Shown: piece by piece, positions 18,618 through 26,280 of the stretch
How positions within the stretch are numbered: position 1 is the first letter of the stretch
Layout: every line of letters starts with the position of its first letter
From: Bacilli bacterium
GTDB taxonomy: Bacteria > Bacillota_I > Bacilli_A > Izemoplasmatales > Hujiaoplasmataceae
DNA: 50,363 bases
Direction: 5' to 3'
Assembly (NCBI GenBank): GCA_016935815.1
Contig: JAFGQH010000047.1
Coordinates: forward strand, 1 to 50,363
Notes under the pieces: model-generated
Databases searched by the model: none
What the model was told of the DNA's origin: nothing
What the model saw: only the letters and a program-made list of their open reading frames with translations
Program-made: the position numbers and the translations under genes

Positions 18618-20228
18618 ATGAAACGAATCCTTGTTCTAGCACTTGTTTTTGTGCTAGGGAGTGCTTTTGTCGGATGTGATTTTTCTAAAACTTCGAATAC
18701 CACTGGTTTGGAAACAACTACCACAGATTCACTCACGACAAACACGAATACTACAACCACTTTGAATACAACCCAATCAGGAGAACAGGTCATCAATCTG
18801 TTTTCCATCAACGATTTTCATGGCGGAGCGTATTCCGATATCAATAACCTGAGTCCGATGGGAGCTTTCTTGAAATTCCAGTTGGACAATACCGACAATG
18901 CAGTCGTATTGGCCAATGGAGACATTTTCCAAGGCACGGCTTTATCCAATTACTATTATGGATTACCAATCGTTGACGTCATGAATTATGTCGGCTTTGA
19001 CGGTTTTGTCATTGGCAACCACGAATTCGATTGGGGAATCGACAAGATCACCCAATATCGTGACGGCAATCTCGACAACGGAGAAATGGACTATCCTCTT
19101 TTAGCTGCGAATATCGTCTATGAAGATACGGGTGATCCATTGGAAAATACGATTCCTTATATCACAAAACAAGTTGGCGAGGTCAAAGTAGGAATCATTG
19201 GTGTCATCGGCGATGTCATCAATTCGATTTCCGCTTCCAGAACCGAAAATATCATATTCACTGACGCAGCCGATGCGATCTATGATTACACTGAAGTCTT
19301 ACGAACAGAAGAAGACTGCGATATCGTCGTTGTTTACATCCATGAAGGATCTGGGTTCAATAGTGAAATTCTGAATTTCACTGGAGATCACTATGTCGAT
19401 GCCATTTTCAACGCTCATACGCATCAAGATGAAAGTGGATTGATCAGCCGCTCAAGCGGATTCCCGCTCGTGTATGCCCAAGCGAGTAATCAACCGGATT
19501 CTTTGTTTGTCAAGATATCTCTCACCTATGACCTTTCTCTGAGTCAAGTGGTAGACGCTTCAACCGCGACCTATACGGAAGATTATATCAACGGCATGTC
19601 CGATACCACAATCGAAAATATTCTCTATGAATATGACAATGAACCGACTTACCGTGCATTTGTCGATCAAGTGCTCTGTGATGTTGACTCTACCTACTAT
19701 CGAAACGATTTGTCTACATGGGGCGCATCTGTTCTTCGTGATTATGCCGGAGTCGATGTTGGGGCGATCAACAGCGGTGGATTCCGATCCACAATGTATT
19801 CCGGATCACTCACCATGGGAGATTTGATTGTCATCTATCCATTCGACAATTACATCAAGACCAGTGAAATGACCGGAGCTCAGTTGCTTTCATTCTACGA
19901 AAAAGTTTTATCACATGGATACGATGTTGTCTTCGACGATGGGTTAACCTATGACAATGGAGATTTGTATATCGACGGAGTATTGGTCGATGATCAAACC
20001 TTGTATACCGTCGGAGCTGTCGATTACATCTTTGACAAGACGTACTACGACTTCTTGGACGGACAAAACATCACCCAGACAACGATGTTGATCCGCGACC
20101 TCTTGGCTGAAGACTTAAGCAATGTCGTCGGATCGTTCAATCCATATGATGGAACCAGTTATTTGCTCGGATATTACGCAACAGTTCCAACCTACGATTT
20201 GCGAATAAAAGAAAGTATCATACAATAA
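18618..20228 (+). CDS. 5'-nucleotidase / UshA-type metallophosphoesterase lipoprotein
   Basis: 536 residues. Signal peptide with lipobox 'SAFVGC' (lipidated Cys20), then a Thr/Asn-rich spacer (about 23-56) that lifts the enzyme off the membrane. The metallophosphoesterase domain shows 'NDFHGG' (Asp66, His68), 'NGDIFQG', 'GNHEFDWG' (Asn134, His135) and 'AHTH' (His267, His269), the metal ligands of the UshA/YfkN family. The C-terminal 5'-nucleotidase substrate domain shows 'GAINSGGFRS' and 'YPFDN', with the Arg and Phe that stack the base. Expected role: hydrolysis of extracellular nucleotides (or related phosphoesters) to nucleosides and phosphate at the cell surface. The nucleosides could be used by the pyrimidine-nucleoside phosphorylase at 20988. 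It is monocistronic, with a terminator on each side. Confidence 0.9.
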   Translation: MKRILVLALVFVLGSAFVGCDFSKTSNTTGLETTTTDSLTTNTNTTTTLNTTQSGEQVINLFSINDFHGGAYSDINNLSPMGAFLKFQLDNTDNAVVLANGDIFQGTALSNYYYGLPIVDVMNYVGFDGFVIGNHEFDWGIDKITQYRDGNLDNGEMDYPLLAANIVYEDTGDPLENTIPYITKQVGEVKVGIIGVIGDVINSISASRTENIIFTDAADAIYDYTEVLRTEEDCDIVVVYIHEGSGFNSEILNFTGDHYVDAIFNAHTHQDESGLISRSSGFPLVYAQASNQPDSLFVKISLTYDLSLSQVVDASTATYTEDYINGMSDTTIENILYEYDNEPTYRAFVDQVLCDVDSTYYRNDLSTWGASVLRDYAGVDVGAINSGGFRSTMYSGSLTMGDLIVIYPFDNYIKTSEMTGAQLLSFYEKVLSHGYDVVFDDGLTYDNGDLYIDGVLVDDQTLYTVGAVDYIFDKTYYDFLDGQNITQTTMLIRDLLAEDLSNVVGSFNPYDGTSYLLGYYATVPTYDLRIKESIIQ

Positions 20229-20234
20229 AAGAAA

Positions 20235-20265
20235 ATGGAACTCATAATTTGAGTTCCATATTTTT
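20235..20265. terminator. Bidirectional terminator
   Basis: Stem 20235-20244 / 20250-20259 (ATGGAACTCA ... TGAGTTCCAT) with T run on the right and A-rich flank on the left; it separates two converging genes. Confidence 0.85.
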
Positions 20266-20840
20266 TATTTCAGTGGATTTACATTGAAATCAATGACAGT
20301 CAGTTTGTTGTTTTCGCAAGTGACATTGGACAAAGAACAATTGTGCAAGGTAGATGCATAGGTGAATTCTTCAACATGAGTCGACAATATCGCTTTGATC
20401 ACATGAGAATGGGTCACGATCAAGAGATTTTTGTTCGGGTATCTTTTGCAGATATCGATCAAAGAATCACAGACCCTTTTTTCCAAGTCTTCATTGCTTT
20501 CCATGTTGGGAACCAAACCCCTTTTGATCAGATAATAATAATCATCGTTGATCTCTTTCCCGTCATAATCTCCGAAGTTTCGTTCGATCAACCCTTTATC
20601 AAGAACCACAGGGCGTTTGTGAAGCATTCCCTTATTGACGAGTTCCGCTGTGGTATAGGCACGTTTCAGGGGGGAACTGATCACCATATCGAATTCGATA
20701 TCGTGATTGGCAAAGTAGACTCCCGTAGCATAGGCCTGTTTCATACCTTCTTCATTAAGCGGATTGTCCATTCTTCCCTGGACGATGAAGTTTTTGTTTG
20801 CCTCGGTTTCTCCGTGGCGCATCAAAACGATTGTGTTCAT
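20265..20840 (-). CDS. Histidine phosphatase (phosphoglycerate-mutase-like)
   Basis: 191 residues of the histidine phosphatase superfamily. The phosphorylated histidine is in 'LMRHGETEAN' (His9). The second catalytic histidine is in 'IVTHSH' near residue 144, and 'SSPLKRAYTTAEL' and 'ERNFGDYDG' are also typical. The length fits cofactor-dependent phosphatases of the CobC/GpmB/PhoE type rather than glycolytic dPGM (about 230-250 residues), so a broad small-molecule phosphatase is more likely than a glycolytic mutase. GGTGAT precedes ATG, and an extended -10 is seen upstream. It is monocistronic. Confidence 0.85.
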   Translation of the reverse strand: MNTIVLMRHGETEANKNFIVQGRMDNPLNEEGMKQAYATGVYFANHDIEFDMVISSPLKRAYTTAELVNKGMLHKRPVVLDKGLIERNFGDYDGKEINDDYYYLIKRGLVPNMESNEDLEKRVCDSLIDICKRYPNKNLLIVTHSHVIKAILSTHVEEFTYASTLHNCSLSNVTCENNKLTVIDFNVNPLK

Positions 20841-20857
20841 TGTGTATCACCAAAGGT

Positions 20858-20863
20858 ATTATA
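20858..20863 (-). promoter_or_regulatory. -10 box of the histidine phosphatase gene
   Basis: Minus-strand TGATATAAT (extended -10) 18 bases upstream of the start codon, with weak -35 TATACA 16 bases further up. Confidence 0.5.
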
Positions 20864-20930
20864 TCAAAAAAACGATAAATGTATAGAGTGAAATCTTCTG
20901 TAAGTGGTTTCATTCCACAGAACGATTTCA

Positions 20931-20959
20931 TTTACAACGAAGCGATTACATAGTATAAT
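20931..20959 (+). promoter_or_regulatory. Promoter of pdp
   Basis: TTTACA (20931-20936), 17 bases, TATAAT (20954-20959), 28 bases ahead of the chosen start codon. Confidence 0.75.
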
Positions 20960-20987
20960 ATACCTATAAAAAGTGAGGTAATTGCAT

Positions 20988-22280
20988 ATGAGAATGGTAG
21001 ACATCATTGTCAATAAACGCGAAGGATTGGAAAATACCCAAGCGGAAATTGACTTTTTAATCAACGGATATGTGAAGGGAGACATCCCGGATTATCAAAT
21101 CAGCTCCTGGCTGATGGCAACGTTCTTCCAAGGGATGAGCGACGATGAAGCCTTTTATTTGACGAAAGCGATGTTATACTCGGGAGATGTAATCGATCTA
21201 TCAATGATCGATGGAGTCAAAGTCGATAAACATTCCACCGGTGGAGTGGGAGACAAGACGACTCTTGTTTTGGGTCCGCTTGTGGCTAGCGTTGGCGCGA
21301 AAGTCGCAAAACTGTCAGGCAGAGGACTTGGTCATACCGGAGGGACTTTGGACAAGATGGAATCGATCGAAGGAATGTCGATCGACATTCCCGAAGACAG
21401 GTTCATCCACCAAGTCAACGATATCAATATCGCTGTCGCCGGTCAAACCAAAAAATTGGTGCCAGCGGATAAATTGCTATATGCATTAAGAGATGTGACC
21501 GGTACGGTTCCATCGAAACCTTTGATCGCCTCAAGTATTATGTCCAAGAAACTCGCAAGTGGTGCGGATGTCATCTGTTTGGACGTCAAGATCGGTGATG
21601 GTGCGTTCATGAAAACTCTGGACGACGCAAAGGATCTTTCGGAAATCATGGTGGCGATCGGAAACTCCTTTGGCAAGAAGGTCACAGCCTTCATCACCGA
21701 TATGGATCAACCGCTGGGGATGACCATCGGAAATCGCTTGGAAGTCAAAGAAGCGATGGAGACATTGGCAGGTCACGGACCGGAAGACTTGGAGACACTA
21801 TGTGTCAATATCGCATCCTATATGATTTATTATGCCCACAAAGCCGATTCTCTTGAAGAGGCGAAACAATTGGCTTATGATCAACTGCACAATGGGCAAG
21901 CTTTGGCCAAATTCCATGAATTCGTCGAGGCTCAGGGAGGAACCGTCCCAGTACTCGATAAGTTCATCACCGTCGATGAAATCATCCCATACAAAGCGAA
22001 AAAAGCCGGTTATATCAAACGCATCAAAGCCTTGAATATCGGTCTTGCTTCAATGAAACTCGGTGGTGGTAGAGAAACCAAAGAGGACGATATCGATCCG
22101 AACGTCGGAATCGTCTTGCATCAAAAAGTCGGTGACTTGGTAAAAGTTGGAGATACTGTTTGCGATATCTACAAAAACAAGAGATGGTCGGATGATATTT
22201 TGGAACTTCTGGATGAAGCGTATGAAATTGTTGAAGAAGAAATTCAAACACCGGATACAATCAAAACAATTATCGGTTGA
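20988..22280 (+). CDS. pdp: Pyrimidine-nucleoside phosphorylase
   Basis: 430 residues starting MRMVDII, as in the Bacillus enzyme. I prefer ATG 20988 to an in-frame TTG at 20982 because GAGG at 20975-20978 is then correctly spaced. The family signature 'SGRGLGHTGGTLDKMES' and the phosphate-binding 'KHSTGGVGDKTT' are intact; 'ALRDVTGTV' and 'SSIMSKKLASGAD' follow, and the C-terminal domain carries the barrel-sandwich ('VGIVLHQKVGDLVKVGD'). It cleaves uridine, deoxyuridine or thymidine with phosphate to base plus (deoxy)ribose-1-phosphate for salvage or carbon use. The surface 5'-nucleotidase upstream could supply nucleosides. No other deo genes are adjacent. Confidence 0.94.
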   Translation: MRMVDIIVNKREGLENTQAEIDFLINGYVKGDIPDYQISSWLMATFFQGMSDDEAFYLTKAMLYSGDVIDLSMIDGVKVDKHSTGGVGDKTTLVLGPLVASVGAKVAKLSGRGLGHTGGTLDKMESIEGMSIDIPEDRFIHQVNDINIAVAGQTKKLVPADKLLYALRDVTGTVPSKPLIASSIMSKKLASGADVICLDVKIGDGAFMKTLDDAKDLSEIMVAIGNSFGKKVTAFITDMDQPLGMTIGNRLEVKEAMETLAGHGPEDLETLCVNIASYMIYYAHKADSLEEAKQLAYDQLHNGQALAKFHEFVEAQGGTVPVLDKFITVDEIIPYKAKKAGYIKRIKALNIGLASMKLGGGRETKEDDIDPNVGIVLHQKVGDLVKVGDTVCDIYKNKRWSDDILELLDEAYEIVEEEIQTPDTIKTIIG

Positions 22281-22286
22281 TTTGAT

Positions 22287-22315
22287 TTGTAGTACCAGCT
22301 AAAACGTGTTATAAT
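22287..22315 (+). promoter_or_regulatory. Promoter of the thiT transcript
   Basis: TTGTAG (22287-22292), 17 bases, TATAAT (22310-22315) with TGT in front (extended -10). Confidence 0.65.
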
Positions 22316-22321
22316 AAAAAT

Positions 22322-22447
22322 AGAAAAGGGGAGCTGGGTAGACCCGGCTGAGAGTATGACTGCTGTCATAGACCTTACCTGATCTGGATAATGCCAGCGT
22401 AGGATGATACTACTGAACAGGTCCCTTTCCACTAAGGGACTTTTTTT
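22322..22447 (+). promoter_or_regulatory. TPP riboswitch (THI element) controlling thiT
   Basis: The aptamer spans about 22322-22415. It contains the hallmark 'CTGAGA' (22348-22353) and the highly conserved stretch 22376-22412, with 'ACCTGATCTGGATAATGCC' and then 'AGCGTAGG'. The expression platform is the terminator hairpin at 22421-22447. Thiamine pyrophosphate binding is expected to favour the terminator and stop transcription of thiT. The gene it controls fits the ligand. Confidence 0.96.
22421..22447 (+). terminator. Riboswitch terminator
   Basis: Stem GTCCCTT (22421-22427) / AAGGGAC (22434-22440) followed by seven T; part of the TPP riboswitch expression platform. Confidence 0.85.
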
Positions 22448-22468
22448 GTCCCAAAAAAGGAGAGAAAA

Positions 22469-23062
22469 ATGAAAAGAGAACGTATCAACACGATTGCCGA
22501 GATGGCAATCCTGGTCGGCGTCGCATTGGTTTTGGATTTGATTGCAGGATTGTTTTCCCCGTTCAAATACGGTGGATCTATCAGCCCTGCCATGCTGCCG
22601 ATCTTCATCATCGCCTATCGCAGAGGTTGGAAAAACGGAATGCTTGCAGGGCTTGTCTTTGGAGTGTTGCAGCTGATTACTTTAGGAACCGAAGTCTTCA
22701 CTTGGATCATTGATCCAACACCGTTGAAAATCATCGCTGTGATCGCTTTGGATTATATTGTGCCATTTGCATTATTGGGTTTGGCAGGAATGTTTAAAAA
22801 CCCGTTGAGTAACCATTGGTCTTTTATTGGCGGAATCGCTTTAGGGTCGTTTCTTCGCTATCTTTCACATGGTATGTCTGGAGTTTTGGTCTGGTATACT
22901 TATGCAGAAGCCATCGGTGTTAATCCTTGGTTGTATAGTTTCGTGTTATATAATCTTCCGTATATGGCAGCTTCCTTTGTATTCTGTTTGATTCTTGGTT
23001 TACTGCTATACAAACGAGGTATTTGGGAATACAATCTTAACGCAAACATCACATCAAAATGA
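22469..23062 (+). CDS. thiT: Thiamine ECF transporter substrate-binding subunit ThiT
   Basis: 197 residues, six hydrophobic segments, typical S-component size. Family features are 'GGSISPAMLPI' near residue 36, the 'YRRGWKNGMLAG' loop, 'DYIVPFALLG' and a C-terminal 'YNLPYMAASF'. ThiT binds thiamine at the membrane and needs the shared ECF module (EcfA, EcfA', EcfT), which is not in this window. Control by the TPP riboswitch immediately upstream confirms the substrate. AAAGGAG precedes the ATG. The gene is alone in its transcript; htpG downstream has its own regulated promoter. Confidence 0.94.
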   Translation: MKRERINTIAEMAILVGVALVLDLIAGLFSPFKYGGSISPAMLPIFIIAYRRGWKNGMLAGLVFGVLQLITLGTEVFTWIIDPTPLKIIAVIALDYIVPFALLGLAGMFKNPLSNHWSFIGGIALGSFLRYLSHGMSGVLVWYTYAEAIGVNPWLYSFVLYNLPYMAASFVFCLILGLLLYKRGIWEYNLNANITSK

Positions 23063-23075
23063 AATCATTGAAAAA

Positions 23076-23117
23076 TTAGCACTCAATTCTTGACAGTGCT
23101 AATTTTTATGTTATAAT
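23076..23117 (+). promoter_or_regulatory. CIRCE operator overlapping the htpG promoter
   Basis: TTAGCACTC (23076-23084), 9-base spacer, CAGTGCTAA (23094-23102): the CIRCE inverted repeat with a single mismatch (C for G at the first base of the right arm). The -35 TTGACA (23090-23095) lies inside it, and the -10 TATAAT (23112-23117) follows after 16 bases, with TGT in front. HrcA bound here would block RNA polymerase; heat-shock control of htpG by HrcA is therefore predicted. Confidence 0.93.
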
Positions 23118-23148
23118 TGTACTGGAAACTATATTTGGAGGTAATAAC

Positions 23149-25101
23149 ATGAGCAAAGAAACCAAACAATTTCAAACAGAATCGAAGCAATTACTACATT
23201 TGATGATTCATTCCATCTATACCAACAAAGAGATTTTTCTACGCGAACTGATCTCAAACGCAAGTGATGCGATCGACAAATACCATCTCTTGAGTTTGAC
23301 CGATGATTCTCTGGAAAAAACCAATGAATACGAGATTCATCTAGAAGTCGACAAGAAGAAACGCAAAATCACTATAAGCGATAATGGAATCGGTATGACT
23401 CACGATGAGCTCATCGGCAACATCGGAACCATCGCAAAGAGTGGTACTCTGGAATTCTTAAAGAACATGAAAGGCAAAGAAATGAAAGAATCCGATCTCA
23501 TCGGCCAGTTCGGTGTCGGTTTCTATTCCGCTTTCATGGTTTCCAAGAAAGTCGAAATCATCACCAAATCCGCATTCAGCGATACCGCCTACAAATGGAC
23601 ATCTGTTGGTGAGGACGAATTCACCATCGAAGAAACGAATAGAGAAGAAAGAGGGACCCAGATCACTCTTACGATTCGCAAGAACGAAGACGAAGAGAAC
23701 TACGATGAATTCCTGGAAACTTATAAAATTCGCTCTTTGGTTAAAAAATACTCTGACTATGTCAAATACCCAATCACCATGGAACGGGAAAAGAGCATTC
23801 CCAAACTAGACGCCGACGGCAATGAGATCGAAGGCGAATACGATACTATGATCGAGAACGAGACCTTGAATGAAATGGTACCGATTTGGAAGAAGAACAA
23901 AAGCGAAATCACCGATGAGGAGCTCCATGAATTCTACAAGACAGCCTATTATGATTACAACGACCCGATGTTTCACATCTGGACCGACGTCGAAGGATTG
24001 TTGACCTATAAATCTATCATCTTTGTACCATCCAAAGCCCCACAAAACCTCTATTCCGAAAAATACGAGAAAGGCTTGCAACTGTATGCCAAAGGCGTAT
24101 TTGTCATGGACAAATGCAAAGAACTGGTGCCAGATTATCTCAGATTCATCAAAGGACTTGTCGTTTCACCAGACTTGAATCTCAACATTTCAAGAGAAAT
24201 GCTGCAACACAATCGTCAGTTGATGAAAATCCAAAAGAATCTGGAAAAGAAAATCGTCAATGAACTTGAAAAGACACTCAAGAATGACAGAGAAAAGTAC
24301 GAGACCTTCTGGAAGGAATTCGGAGTCAACATCAAATACGGAATCTACGACAACTTCGGTACCAATAAGGAACTATTGCAAGATCTCGTCATCTTTGAAA
24401 CAGTCAATGAAGACAAACTTATCACATTGAAAGAATATGTTGAAAAGATGCCAAAGGAACAAAAAGAGATCTATTATGGTTCCGCTCACACCAAAGCAGC
24501 CTTAAAAGCCACACCACAAATGGATTTGATCAAATCCAAAGGATATGATGTCTTGGTGCTCAGTGATGAAATCGATGAGTTCATGATCAGCATCCTTGGT
24601 GAGTATGACAAGAAACCATTCAAATCCATCAACAAAGGTAATCTCGACATCGCTGACGAGTCTGAAAAAGAACTTGTCAAAGATCTCGAAACCAAAAACG
24701 TTGACTTATTGACCAAAATCAAAGAGGTTTTGAAAGACGAAGTCGAAGAAGTGAAACTATCCACACGTCTGAAAGAATCTCCAGTCTGCCTCGTATCCGG
24801 AGACGACCTCTCCTTTGAAATGGAGAAAGTCATTTCCCAATTGCCGGGAGACCAAGAAGTCAAAGCGAAGAAAATACTCGAAATCAATCCGCAACACGAA
24901 CTCTTCCAAGCGATCGAGACGATTTACCGAGATCATCCGGAAGAAATCGAAGATTATGCAAGCATACTGTACAACCAAGCATTACTGATTGAAGGCTTGG
25001 AAATCAAGGATCCGGTTGCTTTTTCCAACAAAATGGTTAAAATATTAATAAAGGCCGCTCAAGTAGGAGAAACCAATGGAACCGATTCTAAAAACGATTA
25101 A
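23149..25101 (+). CDS. htpG: Molecular chaperone HtpG (Hsp90)
   Basis: 650 residues, slightly longer than the ~625 usual for bacterial HtpG. The N-terminal GHKL ATPase domain shows 'ELISNASDAIDKY', 'SDNGIGMT' and 'IGQFGVGFYSAFMV'. The middle domain includes 'NLNISREMLQ', and a C-terminal dimerisation domain follows, with 'QLPGDQEVKAKKILEINPQH'. Strong ribosome binding site GGAGG ahead of ATG. It is an ATP-dependent cytosolic chaperone. Expression is predicted to be under HrcA through the CIRCE element overlapping its promoter. Its last 26 bases overlap the following gene, which is read in another frame. Confidence 0.96.
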   Translation: MSKETKQFQTESKQLLHLMIHSIYTNKEIFLRELISNASDAIDKYHLLSLTDDSLEKTNEYEIHLEVDKKKRKITISDNGIGMTHDELIGNIGTIAKSGTLEFLKNMKGKEMKESDLIGQFGVGFYSAFMVSKKVEIITKSAFSDTAYKWTSVGEDEFTIEETNREERGTQITLTIRKNEDEENYDEFLETYKIRSLVKKYSDYVKYPITMEREKSIPKLDADGNEIEGEYDTMIENETLNEMVPIWKKNKSEITDEELHEFYKTAYYDYNDPMFHIWTDVEGLLTYKSIIFVPSKAPQNLYSEKYEKGLQLYAKGVFVMDKCKELVPDYLRFIKGLVVSPDLNLNISREMLQHNRQLMKIQKNLEKKIVNELEKTLKNDREKYETFWKEFGVNIKYGIYDNFGTNKELLQDLVIFETVNEDKLITLKEYVEKMPKEQKEIYYGSAHTKAALKATPQMDLIKSKGYDVLVLSDEIDEFMISILGEYDKKPFKSINKGNLDIADESEKELVKDLETKNVDLLTKIKEVLKDEVEEVKLSTRLKESPVCLVSGDDLSFEMEKVISQLPGDQEVKAKKILEINPQHELFQAIETIYRDHPEEIEDYASILYNQALLIEGLEIKDPVAFSNKMVKILIKAAQVGETNGTDSKND

Positions 25102-25540
25102 AACCGAACTCAAACCATTCAAGAAAGAACACAATTTCATCGTCAAACGCATCAAAAACGCGTTTCAGGACGGGCTTGAATACTTCGACTATTACAGTTT
25201 GAACCGCAAGAAGCATTATCTTGTCGTGCGCTTCATCTATCAAAAAGACCAGAATTCATTATCGGTGATCTACCGATACCAATTCCAGTCCAAAACCAAA
25301 ACGATTGATGAAGAACATTCGTTTGCCGAGATGGACAAAGTCCATTTGCCAGGAATCAAGAAAGCCGATCGGGAGAAGTTATATGGCGCATACAAGTTTG
25401 ATGTGGTCGAAAACAAGATTGTCAATACCGTGCCTTTGGAAGAACAACATAAAATCATTATAGATGTCTTTCAAAACAACATCAATTCGATCGTGAAATT
25501 GGCAAAATCCAGCAATAAAAAAGAAGAAAATCCTGAGTAA
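25076..25540 (+). CDS. Uncharacterised 154-aa protein coupled to htpG
   Basis: Not recognised. A 154-residue soluble, strongly charged protein without signal peptide, membrane segment or cysteines in obvious motifs. The middle portion alternates hydrophobic and polar residues ('KHYLVVRFIYQKD', 'LSVIYRYQFQ'), suggesting beta-strands, and the C-terminus is Lys/Glu-rich. It starts inside the htpG coding region (26-base overlap) behind AGGAG, so it is co-transcribed and probably translationally coupled with htpG. That places it in the HrcA-controlled heat-shock transcript and suggests a role related to protein folding or stress, an inference from position only. Its stop codon lies in the loop of the terminator. 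Confidence 0.8.
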   Translation: MEPILKTIKTELKPFKKEHNFIVKRIKNAFQDGLEYFDYYSLNRKKHYLVVRFIYQKDQNSLSVIYRYQFQSKTKTIDEEHSFAEMDKVHLPGIKKADREKLYGAYKFDVVENKIVNTVPLEEQHKIIIDVFQNNINSIVKLAKSSNKKEENPE

Positions 25541-25550
25541 TCAGGATTTT
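25527..25550. terminator. Bidirectional terminator
   Basis: Perfect 10-bp stem AAAATCCTGA / TCAGGATTTT with loop GTAA, which contains the stop codon of the plus-strand gene; the last codons of recU use the other arm. Confidence 0.88.
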
Positions 25551-26125
25551 TCATTTAAATAATATTGATCGACGATACTCAAATAATCGACAGGCTTGCG
25601 ATAGCCTTCTTTGATGAAATGGGCATGCTCCTCGAACTCTTCCAAAGCAATCGACTTTCGTCCGGTTTTCGCCCGATTGTAATATTCCGTCACATAATCG
25701 GAATCGAGCAAATAGATTCTCTCAAGTCTTGAAAAGTAGACAATGATGAAACTGATTGCTCCATGCTCTTTCACGCGTCTTAAGTGTTCTACTTGATGTT
25801 CGTGAATGTTCTTGATCGGAAATGAAGTCGTCGATTTCGTTTCTTTCGCCTCGAAATCGATATATCTTCCCTTATAGATCCCATTGTAGTCGGTTGTGGA
25901 AGGTAACTTATAGTACGCTTCCGTTATTTTCGCAGCGGAACGGCGTTTGTAATCGACACCGACAATCTGGATCGGTATCGGCTTTTTGTAAATGACGGCG
26001 ATGTCATTATCGAGATAGAATTCATTTGTCTGATTGATCATCGACTCGAAGTTCATCCCTCGATTTGCGGCACTCACCGATTTGTTCACAGGATTCGCTG
26101 TTTTTTTGATTGGATAGTTTATCAT
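25541..26125 (-). CDS. recU: Holliday junction resolvase RecU
   Basis: 194 residues, the usual RecU length. It matches the family along its length: 'NRGMNFESMINQ' near residue 21, 'IYKKPIPIQIVGVDYKRR', the nuclease core 'STTDYNGIYKGRYIDFEAKE' with the metal-binding Asp and Glu-x-Lys, and 'HEHQVEHL'. It cuts four-way junctions during recombination and repair and is found mainly in Bacillota and Mollicutes, where it replaces RuvC. In Bacillus it sits next to a penicillin-binding protein gene; here no such gene is adjacent. GGCGGTG lies five bases before ATG. Confidence 0.95.
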   Translation of the reverse strand: MINYPIKKTANPVNKSVSAANRGMNFESMINQTNEFYLDNDIAVIYKKPIPIQIVGVDYKRRSAAKITEAYYKLPSTTDYNGIYKGRYIDFEAKETKSTTSFPIKNIHEHQVEHLRRVKEHGAISFIIVYFSRLERIYLLDSDYVTEYYNRAKTGRKSIALEEFEEHAHFIKEGYRKPVDYLSIVDQYYLNEKS

Positions 26126-26140
26126 CTTATCACCGCCTAT

Positions 26141-26146
26141 ATTGTA
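26141..26146 (-). promoter_or_regulatory. -10 box of recU
   Basis: Minus-strand TGATACAAT (extended -10) 15 bases upstream of the recU start; no clear -35. Confidence 0.45.
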
Positions 26147-26244
26147 TCATAGTTCCATCAAAAAGTCTTGAGCATAAAATAGAATCCTATTGATAAATTT
26201 ATAAGAAAAACATCTAATGTTGGCGTGAATCGTTCAAAATGTTG

Positions 26245-26250
26245 TATAAT
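26245..26250 (+). promoter_or_regulatory. -10 box of the RNase J gene
   Basis: TATAAT 30 bases ahead of ATG 26281. A possible -35 TTGGCG at 26220-26225 is 19 bases away, wider than ideal. Confidence 0.5.
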
Positions 26251-26280
26251 AGAATACGATATAACATAACAGGAGGTTAT

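Noticed and set aside
26239-26280. N-terminal extension of the RNase J gene
   Set aside because: AGGAGG lies just before ATG 26281 and the extension overlaps the -10 box.
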